NCBI RefSeq assembly: GCF_002965065.1 | Contig: NZ_PTRE01000059.1 | Span: forward strand, 1 to 64,000 | Direction of reading: 5' to 3' | DNA length: 64,000 bases | Source of the DNA: Escherichia sp. MOD1-EC7003 | GTDB taxonomy: Bacteria; Pseudomonadota; Gammaproteobacteria; Enterobacterales; Enterobacteriaceae | Shown here: one piece after another, positions 8,997 through 19,755 of the stretch | Layout: each line of letters starts with the position of its first letter | Numbering within the stretch: the first letter of the stretch is position 1 | Position numbers and translations under genes: made by a program | Notes under the pieces: generated by a model | The model's database searches: none | Seen by the model: only the letters and a program-made list of their open reading frames with translations | What the model was told of the DNA's origin: nothing

Positions 8997-10427
8997 ATGC
9001 CAGATTTTTTCTCCTTCATTAACAGCGTCCTTTGGGGATCGGTCATGATTTACCTGCTCTTCGGCGCAGGTTGTTGGTTCACTTTTCGCACCGGATTTGT
9101 GCAATTCCGCTACATCCACCAGTTTGGCAAAAGTCTTAAAAACAGCATTCATCCACAGCCAGGCGGTTTAACCTCATTTCAGTCATTATGTACCAGTCTT
9201 GCGGCGCGCGTGGGTAGCGGCAACCTGGCCGGTGTTGCGCTGGCAATTACCGCCGGTGGACCCGGAGCCGTCTTCTGGATGTGGATTGCCGCGTTTATCG
9301 GTATGGCGACCTCGTTTGCCGAATGCTCCCTTGCTCAACTTTATAAAGAACGTGACGTCAATGGGCAGTTTCGCGGTGGACCAGCATGGTATATGGCGCG
9401 CGGGCTGGGAATGCGCTGGATGGGCGTTATGTTCGCCCTCTTTTTGCTCATCGCCTACGGCATAATTTTCAGTGGAGTTCAGGCAAACGCCGTTGCCCAC
9501 GCCCTGAGTTTTTCTTGTGATTTTCCCCCGCTAGTGACAGGCATTATTCTCGCTGTCTTTGCTCTGCTGGCAATCACTCGTGGTCTTCATGGCGTCGCCC
9601 GGATCCTGCAGTGGTTTGTCCCGTTGACAGCGTTACTTTGGGTACTGACCAGCCTGGTGATTTGCGTAATGAATATCGGGCAACTTCCCTACGTCATTTG
9701 GTCTATTTTTGAGAGTGCTTTTGGCTGGCAGGAAGCGGCAGGCGGCGCGGCGGGATATACCTTAAGCCAGGCGATTACTAACGGTTTTCAGCGCAGTATG
9801 TTTTCCAATGAGGCGGGAATGGGGTCGACGCCAAACGCGGCAGCGGCAGCGGCGTCCTGGCCTCCGCATCCGGCAGCGCAAGGCATTGTCCAGATGATTG
9901 GCATTTTTATCGACACTCTGGTCATCTGTACGGCAAGCGCCATGTTAATACTACTGGCGGGTAACGGCACAACCTACATGCCGCTGGAAGGTATTCAGCT
10001 TATCCAGAAAGCGATGCGGGTGTTAATGGGTTCCTGGGGGGCAGAGTTTGTTACCCTTGTGGTTATTCTGTTTGCCTTCAGCTCCATCGTTGCCAACTAT
10101 ATTTATGCCGAAAACAATCTCTTCTTTTTACGCCTGAACACCCCTAAAGCAATCTGATGTCTGCGGATCTGCACCTTCGCAACGGTCATCGGCGGCGCCT
10201 TGCTTAGTCTTCCGCTGATGTGGCAACTGGCAGATATCATCATGGCCTGCATGGCTATTACCAATTTGACCGCCATTTTACTGCTCTCGCCTGTGGTTCA
10301 TACCATTGCCAGTGATTATCTACGCCAGCGTAAACTCGGCGTACGCCCGGTGTTTGATCCGTTGCGTTATCCGGATATCAGCCACCAGCTTTCTCCGAAC
10401 GCGTGGGATGATGTTTCGCAGGAGTAA
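8997..10427 (+). pseudogene. yaaJ: yaaJ, alanine/glycine:cation symporter, interrupted by a stop codon
   Basis: The whole 476-codon frame of this AGCS-family inner-membrane transporter is present and collinear with K-12. Codon 387, Trp in K-12 (KAIWCLRIC), is TGA at 10155-10157. Reading simply continues in frame after it (CLRICTFATVIGG) to the normal end DDVSQE. The truncated 386-residue product would lack the last two or so membrane helices, and the tail frame at 10200-10427 has no good start. It is a single G-to-A nonsense change, so it is either a recent pseudogene or a base error. The start MPDFFSFINS is as in K-12. Confidence 0.9.
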
Positions 10428-10496
10428 TCACAACTATCGATCAACTCATTCCCTTTTTTTGCTAAAGTCGGCATAAATTTCCTGCAAGGACTGGAT

Positions 10497-11273
10497 ATGC
10501 TGATTCTTATTTCACCTGCGAAAACGCTTGATTACCAAAGCCCGTTGACCACTACGCGCTATACGCTGCCGGAGCTGTTAGACAACTCCCAGCAGCTGAT
10601 CCATGAAGCGCGGAAACTGACGCCCCCGCAGATTAGCACGCTGATGCGCATCAGCGACAAACTGGCGGGTATCAACGCCGCGCGCTTTCATGACTGGCAG
10701 CCAAATTTCACGCCGGAGAATGCCCGCCAGGCGATTCTGGCATTTAAAGGTGATGTCTACACCGGCTTGCAGGCCGAAACCTTCAGCGAAGACGATTTCG
10801 AGTTTGCCCAACAGCATTTGCGAATGCTTTCCGGCTTATATGGCGTACTGCGCCCGCTCGATTTAATGCAGCCTTATCGTCTGGAAATGGGGATCCGTCT
10901 TGAGAATGCCCGAGGGAAAGATCTGTATCAATTCTGGGGAGATATCATCACCAACAAGCTGAACGAGGCGCTCGCAGCACAAGGTGATAATGTGGTGATT
11001 AATCTGGCGTCAGATGAGTATTTCAAATCAGTGAAGCCGAAGAAATTGAACGCCGAGATTATCAAGCCAGTGTTCCTCGATAAGAAGAACGGCAAATTTA
11101 AGATCATCAGCTTCTACGCTAAGAAAGCACGGGGTCTGATGAGTCGTTTCATTATTGAAAATCGGCTGACCAAACCAGAGCAACTGACTGGCTTTAATAG
11201 CGAAGGTTACTTCTTTGATGAAGCTTCCTCCAGCAATGGTGAGCTGGTGTTTAAACGCGACGAATTACGTTAA
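10497..11273 (+). CDS. yaaA: YaaA, peroxide-stress protein
   Basis: The 258-residue protein of the UPF0246 (DUF328) family starts [17 protein letters not shown], the family hallmark. In K-12 it is an OxyR-regulated protein that lowers free intracellular iron and so limits Fenton damage to DNA and proteins. GGACTGGAT precedes the ATG. It follows the yaaJ pseudogene on the same strand (69-bp gap) and is convergent with yaaX across a single BIME. Confidence 0.94.
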   Translation: MLILISPAKTLDYQSPLTTTRYTLPELLDNSQQLIHEARKLTPPQISTLMRISDKLAGINAARFHDWQPNFTPENARQAILAFKGDVYTGLQAETFSEDDFEFAQQHLRMLSGLYGVLRPLDLMQPYRLEMGIRLENARGKDLYQFWGDIITNKLNEALAAQGDNVVINLASDEYFKSVKPKKLNAEIIKPVFLDKKNGKFKIISFYAKKARGLMSRFIIENRLTKPEQLTGFNSEGYFFDEASSSNGELVFKRDELR

Positions 11274-11285
11274 GTTTGTAGTCAA

Positions 11286-11393
11286 TGCCGGATGCGGCGT
11301 GAACGCCTTACCCGGCCTACAAAAGCATGCAAATTCAACATATTGCAGAATTCACGTAGGCCTGATAAGCCGCGCCAGCGTCGCATCAGGCGC
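11286..11393. repeat. Single BIME between yaaA and yaaX
   Basis: One REP pair: GCCGGATGCGGCGTGAACGC with CTTACCCGGCCTAC, an inner spacer containing CATATTGCAG, then GTAGGCCTGATAAGC with GCATCAGGC. The inner spacer resembles those of arrays A and B, so it is the same BIME type in single copy. Confidence 0.9.
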
Positions 11394-11395
11394 TG

Positions 11396-11420
11396 AATGC
11401 CGGATTGTTAACCGGCATTT
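11396..11420. terminator. Bidirectional terminator between yaaA and yaaX
   Basis: AATGCCGG and CCGGCATT form an 8-bp stem with an 8-base loop. T residues follow on the plus strand. It lies against the 3' end of yaaX and after the BIME, and could serve both convergent genes. Confidence 0.55.
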
Positions 11421-11425
11421 GTCAT

Positions 11426-11719
11426 TTAGCGGTGATGTTTGCCTGGACCATGACCGCCGTGATGATCATGATGAGCTTTCTTATGGTGACGCGGCGGCGG
11501 CGGTCCGTGTGGCTGCCAGCGATTGCCTCGCCATTCATAATGTTGTTTCCACCAGCCGTGGTCGCGCCAGTGACCGCCATCCCAGTAATAGCCGCGATTA
11601 TCACGATCGCCTATCTGTAATTTTATTGACGGGACTAACGTAATTTCCGCAGCCTGCGCTGCCATGGGAGCGACCAGAACCAGGGAAAGTGCGAGTACGA
11701 TAGATTGCATCTTTTTCAC
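11426..11719 (-). CDS. yaaX: YaaX, small secreted His-rich protein (DUF2502)
   Basis: The 97-residue protein has a signal peptide ([15 protein letters not shown], cleavage after AQA near residue 23). The mature region is rich in Trp, Gly and Arg ([15 protein letters not shown]) and ends in a Pro/His-rich tail ([14 protein letters not shown]). The tail could bind metal; that is inference. It matches K-12 YaaX. The 213 bp between it and thrC hold its promoter and the thr operon terminator. Confidence 0.9.
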   Translation of the reverse strand: MKKMQSIVLALSLVLVAPMAAQAAEITLVPSIKLQIGDRDNRGYYWDGGHWRDHGWWKQHYEWRGNRWQPHGPPPPRHHKKAHHDHHGGHGPGKHHR

Positions 11720-11876
11720 AGGTTACTCCTTTTATCATTGCCCGCTATGGGTCGATATCCGGAGATTACGCGATGAGAACGGCGGTTGTTATTCTCCGCA
11801 ATCCTAATCTCTAAGTTACCGCATTTATTGAGAATTTCTCCTTTTTCCTTGTCGATTTTCTCCATATTTTCTTCAT

Positions 11877-11909
11877 AAAAAAGCCGGGCTGCATAAATTC
11901 AAACCCGGC
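11877..11909 (-). terminator. thr operon terminator
   Basis: On the minus strand GCCGGG and CCCGGC pair around a 15-base loop and are followed by TTTTTT. It lies about 25 bases after the thrC stop. Confidence 0.8.
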
Positions 11910-11932
11910 CTGATTAAGATAATGAATAGACG

Positions 11933-13219
11933 TTACTGATGATTCATCATCAATTTACGCAACGCAGCAAAATCGGCGGGCAGATTATGCGAAAGCAAGG
12001 GTAAATCAGCACGTTCTGCCAGCTCTTTTGGCAGCTCCAACGTTTCACCAAGAATCGCTTCCACGCTTTCTTTAAATTTCGCCGGATGCGCGGTGCCGAG
12101 GAACAGGCCATATTCGCCTGGATTCAACTGGTCACGCAGCGCACGATAAGCTACGGCAGCGTGCGGCTCCGAGGTATAGCCCAGCGCTTTTAACTCACGC
12201 ATTGTCTGTTGGGTGGTTTCATCATCCACCGCGGCATAACCCAGCTCTTTCAGTTGCCAGATTTTGCGACGGAACAACTCTTCCACACGCGGCCAGTTGT
12301 TCGGCTGACTCACGTCCATCGCGTTGGATAACGTCGCCTGAGTCGCTTTGGGGGACCACTGACCATCATGCAGGAAACGCGGCACTGTATCGTTCACGTT
12401 GGTCGCAGCAATAAAACGTTTCACCGGCAGACCGAGTGACTTCGCCAGCAGACCCGCCGTCAAATCACCGAAGTTTCCGCTTGGCACCGAGACAACCAGC
12501 TGGTTGCGCGCTTCCTGCGGCAGTTGCGCCACAGCTTCAAAGTAGTAGCAAATCTGCGCCAGCAAACGGCTGATGTTAATCGAGTTAGCCGAGTTTAACC
12601 CCAGCGCCACTTTCAGCTCTTCATCATCAAACGCCTGCTTCACCAGCGCCTGACAGGCATCGAAATCGCCGTCGATGGCAACAGTTTCGATATTACCACC
12701 CAACGTACAGAACAGTTTTTCTTGCAGTGGACTGATTTTGCCTCGTGGATAGAGGATAACCACTTTCACATTCGGTAAACCGTAGAAAGCATGAGCCACT
12801 GCCGCTCCGGTATCGCCGGAAGTTGCAGTCAGAATGGTCACTGGCTTATCGCCCGCAATATGGGTCAGCATTTGCGCCATAAAGCGACCGCCGAAATCTT
12901 TAAATGCCAGCGTTGGTCCGTGGAACAATTCCAGACAACCAACATCGCTTTCAACATTGGCGACCGGTGCCGGGAAGGCAAACGCCGCGCGCACGCGCTC
13001 TTCCAGTATTTCCTGCGGGATCTCATCACCAATAAACGCCGAGAGGATCTTTGCACTGCGGGTGACAAAATCCAGTTTCAGCATCTCATCTATTTCAGTC
13101 AGGCTCAATTCCGGCAGATCGTGCGGAAAAAACAGTCCCTGATTTTTGCCCAACCCCTGGGTTACGGCTTGCGCAAAGCTGACCTGCTCGTTGTGATCTT
13201 TCAAATTGTAGAGTTTCAT
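11933..13219 (-). CDS. thrC: ThrC, threonine synthase
   Basis: The 428-residue PLP enzyme converts O-phosphohomoserine to threonine, the last step of the pathway. The PLP lysine lies in LAFKDFGGRF (about residue 107), the phosphate-binding loop is SGDTGAAVAHA, and SVPSGNFGDL is a further cofactor motif. Its ATG abuts the thrB stop, which suggests translational coupling. It is the last gene of thrLABC. Confidence 0.97.
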   Translation of the reverse strand: MKLYNLKDHNEQVSFAQAVTQGLGKNQGLFFPHDLPELSLTEIDEMLKLDFVTRSAKILSAFIGDEIPQEILEERVRAAFAFPAPVANVESDVGCLELFHGPTLAFKDFGGRFMAQMLTHIAGDKPVTILTATSGDTGAAVAHAFYGLPNVKVVILYPRGKISPLQEKLFCTLGGNIETVAIDGDFDACQALVKQAFDDEELKVALGLNSANSINISRLLAQICYYFEAVAQLPQEARNQLVVSVPSGNFGDLTAGLLAKSLGLPVKRFIAATNVNDTVPRFLHDGQWSPKATQATLSNAMDVSQPNNWPRVEELFRRKIWQLKELGYAAVDDETTQQTMRELKALGYTSEPHAAVAYRALRDQLNPGEYGLFLGTAHPAKFKESVEAILGETLELPKELAERADLPLLSHNLPADFAALRKLMMNHQ

Positions 13220-14152
13220 TTAGTTTTCCAGTACTCGTGCGCCCGCCGTATCCAGCTGGCAAATATGAACAAAACCTTCCTGATTTTGCAGGTAATTCTT
13301 ACCCAACCAGTCGGCAACGCGCTGGGCGGTATCCGGCTTGTCACACAGAGCGAACAAGGTCGGACCGGAGCCGGAGATACCGCTTGCTACCGCGCCGATT
13401 TCCGCGACCGCCTGCCGCGCCTGTCTGAAGCCTGGCAGTAAACGTTCCCGGTAAGGTTCAGCGATAACATCTTTCATCAGCTTCGCGGCAAGCTCAGGTT
13501 GACGGGAATAGCAGGCATGGATGAAGCCCGCCAGATGTCGTCCGTGCGCAATGCAATCCTGGCGGCGATACTGCGCCGGTAGAATAGCCCGGGCTTCTGC
13601 CGTCGAGACTTTAATTCCCGGATACGCCAGCACCCACAGCCACTCATCAAACCCCGGCACTTGCTGGCTGATAATGTCGTTTTCTTCGATCATCAACTGC
13701 ATACCGCCAAGAAAACACGGTGCTACGTTGTCGTAATGAATGCTGCCGGAGATACGCCCTTCCAGCTCGCCCATCAAAGCCAACAAACGCGTGTCATTAA
13801 GCGGCTTGCCGCAGTGTTCATTCATTGCCATCAGCGCCGCGACCACCGAACAGGCGCTGGAGCCTAAGCCCGAACCGATCGGCATGTTCTTTTCCAGAGT
13901 CATCGCGACTGGAATTTGCTTGCCCAGCTCCTGACAAAAACGCTCCCAGCACTGATAAACGATATTTTCCCGTGGTGCTGACGGCAGCTTATCGGCAAAG
14001 CGTCCGAGGTTGTTAAGACTGAATGTCTCTGCCGCCTCAACCGTTACGACATCTCCGAGCAATGCACCATCAACAGGTGTCACCGCCGCCCCAAGCACAT
14101 CAAACCCGACGCTCATATTGGCACTGGAAGCCGGGGCATAAACTTTAACCAT
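13220..14152 (-). CDS. thrB: ThrB, homoserine kinase
   Basis: The 310-residue GHMP-family kinase phosphorylates homoserine with ATP. The N-terminal substrate loop is followed by the glycine-rich ATP motif [12 protein letters not shown] (about residues 91-102). It is cytoplasmic and feedback-inhibited by threonine in the family. Its start is one base from the thrA stop, and its stop touches the thrC start. Confidence 0.97.
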   Translation of the reverse strand: MVKVYAPASSANMSVGFDVLGAAVTPVDGALLGDVVTVEAAETFSLNNLGRFADKLPSAPRENIVYQCWERFCQELGKQIPVAMTLEKNMPIGSGLGSSACSVVAALMAMNEHCGKPLNDTRLLALMGELEGRISGSIHYDNVAPCFLGGMQLMIEENDIISQQVPGFDEWLWVLAYPGIKVSTAEARAILPAQYRRQDCIAHGRHLAGFIHACYSRQPELAAKLMKDVIAEPYRERLLPGFRQARQAVAEIGAVASGISGSGPTLFALCDKPDTAQRVADWLGKNYLQNQEGFVHICQLDTAGARVLEN

Positions 14153-14153
14153 G

Positions 14154-16616
14154 TCAGACTCCTAACTTCCATGAGAGGGTACGTAGCAGATCGGCAAAGA
14201 CACCGGCAGCGGTAACGTCATTACCCGCGCCATATCCGCGCAGAACCAACGGCAGCGGCTGATAATAGTGGCTATAGAAGGCCAGGGCGTTTTCACCATT
14301 TTTCACTTTGAACAGCGGATCATTACCATCCACTTCGGCAATCTTCACGCGGCAGATGCCATCTTCATCAATATTGCCAACATAGCGCAAAACTTTTCCT
14401 TCATCACGGGCCTTCGCCACGCGCGCGGCAAAGAGAGCATCGAGCTGTGACAGATTCGCCATAAAAGCTGCAACATCACCCTCTGCGTTAAACGTTGCGG
14501 GCAGCACAGGTTCAATTTCAATATCTGCCAGCTCCAGTTCACGTCCGGTTTCACGGGCGAGAATCAACAATTTACGCGCCACATCCATACCAGAAAGATC
14601 ATCTCGCGGGTCAGGTTCGGTATAACCCATTTCCCGCGCCAGCGTTGTCGCCTCAGAGAAGCTCATACCTTCGTCTAACTTGCCGAAGATATAAGAAAGC
14701 GAACCAGAAAGAATGCCGGAGAACTTCATCAATTCATCACCTGCATTGAGCAGATTTTGCAGGTTCTCAATAACCGGTAATCCTGCGCCAACGTTGGTGT
14801 CATAAAGGTATTTACGCCGCGATTTTTCCGCCGCATAACGCAACTGATGGTAGTAATCCATCGACGAGGTATTGGCCTTTTTATTCGGCGTGACAACGTG
14901 GAAACCTTCGCGCAGGAAGTCAGCATACTGATCTGCCACCGCCTGACTGGAAGTGCAGTCAACAATAACCGGGTTCAGCAAATGATATTCTTTCACCAGG
15001 CGAATTAAGCGCCCGAGGTTAAACGGCTCTTTGGCTTGCGCCAGTTCTTCCTGCCAGTTTTCCAGATTAAGGCCATGTACATTGGTGAGCAGAGCCTTCG
15101 AGTTGGCAACGCCGCAGACACGTAAGTCGATATGTTTATTCTTCAGCCAGCTTTGCTGGCGTTTCAGTTGCTCCAGCAGCGCACCGCCAACGCCACCGAC
15201 GCCAATCACAAACACTTCAATAACCTGATCGGTATTGAACAGCATCTGGTGGGTAACCCGCACGCCAGTGGTCGCATCATCGTTATTTACCACGACAGAG
15301 ATTGAACGTTCAGAAGATCCCTGAGCAATGGCGACAATGTTGATATTAGCGCGGGCCAGCGCGGCAAAGAATTTCGCCGAGATCCCACGCAAGGTGCGCA
15401 TACCATCGCCTACCACTGAGATGATAGCCAGCCGTTCAGTGACCGCCAGTGGCTCCAGTAAGCCTTCTTTTAGTTCAAGATAGAACTCCTCCTGCATTGC
15501 CCGTTCAGCTCGCACACAGTCGCTTTGAGGAACGCAGAAACTGATACTGTATTCGGAAGATGATTGCGTAATCAGCACCACTGAAATGCGGGCGCGTGAC
15601 ATCGCAGCAAAGACGCGCGCCGCCATGCCGACCATCCCTTTCATCCCCGGACCAGAAACGCTGAACATTGCCATGTTATTTAGATTAGAAATCCCCTTAA
15701 CCGGTAATTCGTCTTCATCACGGCTGGCGCCAATGAGCGTACCTGGCGCTTGCGGATTTCCGGTATTTTTAATCAGGCAAGGGATCTGGAACTGGGCGAT
15801 GGGGGTAATGGTGCGGGGGTGAAGAACTTTAGCGCCGAAGTAGGAAAGCTCCATCGCTTCCTGATAGGACATCGACTTCAACAACCTCGCATCGGGCACC
15901 TGACGCGGGTCGCAGGTATAGACCCCGTCAACGTCCGTCCAGATCTCGCAACAATCGGCGCGTAAACAGGCAGCTAACACTGCAGCGGAGTAGTCGGAAC
16001 CGTTACGTCCAAGCACCACCAGTTCACCTTTTTCATTACCGGCGGTGAAGCCTGCCATCAGCACCATGTGATCAGCCGGAATGCGGCTTGCCGCAATACG
16101 GCGGGTGGACTCAGCAATATCGACGGTAGATTCGAGGTAATGACCGACTGCCAGCAGCTTTTCGACCGGATCGATTACGGTAACGTTGTGACCACGCGCT
16201 TCTAAAACTCCGGCCATAATGGCGATCGACATTTTCTCGCCACGGCAAATCAGCGCCGCGTTGATGCTATCCGGGCACTGCTCCAACAAACTAATGCCAT
16301 GCAGGACATGTTTAATTTGGGCAAATTCCTGGTCGACGAAAGTTTTCAGTTGCGCCAGCGGGAATCCCGGCTGGGCGGCGGCGAGTCCTGTCAGAAGTTC
16401 GGCAAAAATACGTTCGGCATCGCTGATATTGGGAAAAGCATCCTGGCCGCTAATGGTTTTTTCAATCATCGCTACCAGGTGGTTGGTGATTTTGGCGGGG
16501 GCAGAGAGGACGGTGGCCACCTGCCCCTGCCTGGCATTGCTTTCCAGAATATCGGCAACCCGCAGAAAACGTTCTGCATTTGCCACTGATGTACCGCCGA
16601 ACTTCAACACTCGCAT
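14154..16616 (-). CDS. thrA: ThrA, bifunctional aspartokinase I / homoserine dehydrogenase I
   Basis: The 820-residue fusion carries out the first and third steps from aspartate to threonine. The aspartokinase domain (about 1-250) begins [15 protein letters not shown]. Two regulatory ACT domains (about 310-450) bind threonine. The homoserine dehydrogenase domain (about 465-820) has the NAD(P) loop [13 protein letters not shown]. The length equals the family's. It is the first structural gene after the thrL attenuator. Confidence 0.98.
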   Translation of the reverse strand: MRVLKFGGTSVANAERFLRVADILESNARQGQVATVLSAPAKITNHLVAMIEKTISGQDAFPNISDAERIFAELLTGLAAAQPGFPLAQLKTFVDQEFAQIKHVLHGISLLEQCPDSINAALICRGEKMSIAIMAGVLEARGHNVTVIDPVEKLLAVGHYLESTVDIAESTRRIAASRIPADHMVLMAGFTAGNEKGELVVLGRNGSDYSAAVLAACLRADCCEIWTDVDGVYTCDPRQVPDARLLKSMSYQEAMELSYFGAKVLHPRTITPIAQFQIPCLIKNTGNPQAPGTLIGASRDEDELPVKGISNLNNMAMFSVSGPGMKGMVGMAARVFAAMSRARISVVLITQSSSEYSISFCVPQSDCVRAERAMQEEFYLELKEGLLEPLAVTERLAIISVVGDGMRTLRGISAKFFAALARANINIVAIAQGSSERSISVVVNNDDATTGVRVTHQMLFNTDQVIEVFVIGVGGVGGALLEQLKRQQSWLKNKHIDLRVCGVANSKALLTNVHGLNLENWQEELAQAKEPFNLGRLIRLVKEYHLLNPVIVDCTSSQAVADQYADFLREGFHVVTPNKKANTSSMDYYHQLRYAAEKSRRKYLYDTNVGAGLPVIENLQNLLNAGDELMKFSGILSGSLSYIFGKLDEGMSFSEATTLAREMGYTEPDPRDDLSGMDVARKLLILARETGRELELADIEIEPVLPATFNAEGDVAAFMANLSQLDALFAARVAKARDEGKVLRYVGNIDEDGICRVKIAEVDGNDPLFKVKNGENALAFYSHYYQPLPLVLRGYGAGNDVTAAGVFADLLRTLSWKLGV

Positions 16617-16642
16617 GGTTGTTACCTCGTTACCTTTGGTCG

Positions 16643-16679
16643 AAAAAAAAAGCCCGCACTGTCAGGTGCGGGCTTTTTT
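16643..16679 (-). terminator. thr attenuator terminator
   Basis: On the minus strand GCCCGCAC and GTGCGGGC form an 8-bp stem, followed by an uninterrupted run of T. It lies between thrL and thrA. When charged tRNA-Thr and tRNA-Ile are plentiful, this hairpin forms and stops transcription before thrA; ribosome stalling in thrL allows the alternative fold. Confidence 0.92.
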
Positions 16680-16697
16680 CTGTGTTTCCTGTACGCG

Positions 16698-16766
<69 letters not shown>

Positions 16767-16813
16767 TGTTGTGTACTCTGTAATTTTTATCTGTCTGTGC
16801 GCTATGCCTATAT

Positions 16814-16842
16814 TGGTTAAAGTATTTAGTGACCTAAGTCAA
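16814..16842 (-). promoter_or_regulatory. thr operon promoter (candidate)
   Basis: On the minus strand TTGACT (16837-16842) and TAACCA (16814-16819) are 17 bases apart, about 50 bases upstream of thrL. The -35 is strong and the -10 weak. It corresponds to the K-12 thr promoter region. Confidence 0.6.
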
Positions 16843-16976
16843 TAAAATTTTAATTTACTCACGGCAGGTAACTCGTTCAGAAGCTGCTGTCAGACACTCT
16901 TTTTTTAATCCACACAGAGACATATTGCCCATTGCAGTCAGAATGAAAAGCTGAAAAATACTTACTAAGGCGTTTT

Positions 16977-17663
16977 TTATTTGGTGATATTTTTTTCAAT
17001 ATCATGCAGCAAACGGTGCAACATTGCCGTGTCTCGTTGCTCTAAAAGCCCCAGGCGTTGTTGTAACCAGTCGACCAGTTTTGTGTCATCTGCCACTGCC
17101 AGGGTCGTCAGCAATGACATGACTCGTTCGCGTAAAGCTTGCAGTTGATGTTGGTCTGCCGTTGTGTCACTTTTGGCTGGTTGTTGTATTAATGTTGCTA
17201 ATTGATAGCAATAGACCATCACCGCCTGCCCCAGATTGAGCGAAGGATAATCTGCCACCATCGGCACACCAGTAAGAACGTCAGCCAACGCTAACTCTTC
17301 GTTAGTCAGCCCAGAATCTTCGCGACCAAACACCAGTGCAGCATGGCTCATCCATGAAGATTTTTCCTCTAACAGCGGCACCAGTTCCACTGGCGTGGCG
17401 TAGTAATGATATTTTGCCCGACTGCGTGCAGTAGTGGCGACAGTGAAATCGACATCGTGTAACGATTCAGCCAGCGTTGGAAAAACGTTAATATTATCAA
17501 TAATATCACCAGATCCATGTGCGACCCAGCGGGTAGCTGGCTCCAGGTGTGCCTGGCTATCGACAATCCGCAGCTCACTAAACCCCATCGTTTTCATTGC
17601 CCGCGCCGCTGCCCCAATATTTTCTGCTCTGGCGGGTGCGACCAGAATAATCGTTATACGCAT
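16977..17663 (-). CDS. yjtD: YjtD (LasT), SpoU-type RNA methyltransferase
   Basis: The 228-residue protein has the knotted SpoU/TrmH (SPOUT) fold. Motifs visible are N-terminal APARAENIGAAARA (motif 1), LVFGREDSGLTNEE (motif 2, about 113-126) and YPSLNLGQAVMVYCYQL (motif 3). It resembles TrmJ and is presumed to methylate RNA 2'-O; its substrate is not known to me. The start MRITIILV is as in K-12; seven upstream codons are not used there. Confidence 0.9.
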   Translation of the reverse strand: MRITIILVAPARAENIGAAARAMKTMGFSELRIVDSQAHLEPATRWVAHGSGDIIDNINVFPTLAESLHDVDFTVATTARSRAKYHYYATPVELVPLLEEKSSWMSHAALVFGREDSGLTNEELALADVLTGVPMVADYPSLNLGQAVMVYCYQLATLIQQPAKSDTTADQHQLQALRERVMSLLTTLAVADDTKLVDWLQQRLGLLEQRDTAMLHRLLHDIEKNITK

Positions 17664-18007
17664 ATTGCCACTCTTCTTGACCAAATAACCGCGAACAGGG
17701 TGAACACTGTCAACTTATTACGCGGGGAGAATTTACAAACCCTTAACGTAAATCGCAGAAAAAGCCCCTCAGCTAACTTAAAAAAGGCTAAACTATTTCC
17801 TGACAATACTAACGGTTGAATTGTTAAAAAATGCTACATATCCTTCTGTTTACTTAGGATAATTTTATCAAAGATAAATCTCGACAATTGGATTCACCAC
17901 GTTTATTAGTTGTATGATGCAACTAGTTGGATTATTAAAATAATGTGATGAAAGCTAACATTTAGATACAATGATTTCATCAAACTGTTAACGTGCTACA
18001 ATTGAAC

Positions 18008-18021
18008 TTGATATATGTCAA
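18008..18021 (+). promoter_or_regulatory. FNR site upstream of arcA
   Basis: TTGATATATGTCAA matches the FNR consensus (TTGAT-N4-ATCAA) with one mismatch. It lies about 280 bases upstream of arcA, which is known to be FNR-activated under anaerobiosis. The rest of 17664-18298 is a long AT-rich leader containing yjjY on the opposite strand. Confidence 0.65.
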
Positions 18022-18062
18022 CGAAGCGTAGTTTTATTGGGTGTCCGGCCCCTCTTAGCCTG

Positions 18063-18203
18063 TTATGTTGCTGTTAAAATGGTTAGGATGACAGCCGTTT
18101 TTGACACTGTCGGGTCCTGAGGGAAAGTACCCACGACCAAGCTAATGATGTTGTTGACGTTGATGGAAAGTGCATCAAGAACGCAATTACGTACTTTAGT
18201 CAT
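18063..18203 (-). CDS. yjjY: YjjY, 46-residue ORF in the arcA leader
   Basis: ATG at 18203 opens a 46-codon frame (MTKVRNCVLDALSINVNN ... ILTAT) matching K-12 YjjY, antisense to the arcA 5' leader. The C-terminal third is hydrophobic (TAVILTILTAT). No good Shine-Dalgarno sequence precedes it. Conservation may reflect the leader RNA rather than a protein. Confidence 0.5.
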   Translation of the reverse strand: MTKVRNCVLDALSINVNNIISLVVGTFPQDPTVSKTAVILTILTAT

Positions 18204-18298
18204 GTTACGCCGATCATGTTAATTTGCAGCATGCATCAGGCAGGTCAGGGACTTTTGTACTTCCTGTTTCGATTTAGTTGGCAATTTAGGTAGCAAAC

Positions 18299-19015
18299 AT
18301 GCAGACCCCGCACATTCTTATCGTTGAAGACGAGTTGGTAACACGCAACACGTTGAAAAGTATTTTCGAAGCGGAAGGCTATGATGTTTTCGAAGCGACA
18401 GATGGCGCGGAAATGCATCAGATCCTCTCTGAATATGACATCAACCTGGTGATCATGGATATCAATCTGCCGGGTAAGAACGGTCTTCTGTTAGCGCGCG
18501 AACTGCGCGAGCAGGCGAATGTTGCGTTGATGTTCCTGACTGGCCGTGACAACGAAGTCGATAAAATTCTCGGCCTCGAAATCGGTGCAGATGACTACAT
18601 CACCAAACCGTTCAACCCGCGTGAACTGACTATTCGTGCACGCAACCTGCTGTCTCGTACCATGAATCTGGGTACTGTCAGCGAAGAACGTCGTAGCGTT
18701 GAAAGCTACAAGTTCAATGGTTGGGAACTGGACATCAACAGCCGTTCGTTGATCGGCCCTGATGGCGAGCAGTACAAGCTGCCGCGCAGCGAGTTCCGCG
18801 CCATGCTTCACTTCTGTGAAAACCCAGGCAAAATTCAGTCCCGTGCTGAACTGCTGAAGAAAATGACAGGCCGTGAGCTGAAACCGCACGACCGAACGGT
18901 AGACGTGACGATCCGCCGTATTCGTAAACATTTCGAATCTACGCCGGATACGCCGGAAATCATCGCCACCATTCACGGTGAAGGTTATCGTTTCTGCGGT
19001 GATCTGGAAGATTAA
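18299..19015 (+). CDS. arcA: ArcA, anaerobic respiration response regulator
   Basis: The 238-residue OmpR-family regulator has a receiver domain with acidic pocket VEDE (10-11), phosphoacceptor Asp54 in [10 protein letters not shown] and Lys in ITKPF. It has a C-terminal winged-helix DNA-binding domain ending [10 protein letters not shown]. Phosphorylated by ArcB, it represses aerobic respiration and TCA genes. It is identical or nearly so to K-12. The 280-base leader contains an FNR site. Confidence 0.98.
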
Positions 19016-19037
19016 TCGGCTTTACCACCGTCAGTAA

Positions 19038-19061
19038 AAACGGCGCTAAAAAGCGCCGTTT
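19038..19061 (+). terminator. arcA-proximal terminator hairpin (copy 1)
   Basis: AACGGCGC and GCGCCGTT pair around TAAAAA, but only TTT follows on the plus strand. A 24-base identical copy lies at 19714-19737 on the far side of BIME array B. Confidence 0.75.
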
Positions 19062-19065
19062 CAGA

Positions 19066-19713
<648 letters not shown>

Positions 19714-19740
19714 AAACGGCGCTAAAAAGCGCCGTTTTTT
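19714..19740. terminator. Bidirectional arcA/creD terminator (copy 2)
   Basis: The same GGCGC/GCGCC hairpin as at 19038, here followed by a full TTTTTT run on the plus strand. It is about 15 bases beyond the creD stop. Confidence 0.75.
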
Positions 19741-19755
19741 ATTGCTAAATTCTCT

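Noticed and set aside
10200-10427. Considered as a separate small membrane-protein gene
   Set aside because: It is the in-frame C-terminal end of yaaJ after the TGA and has no start signal.
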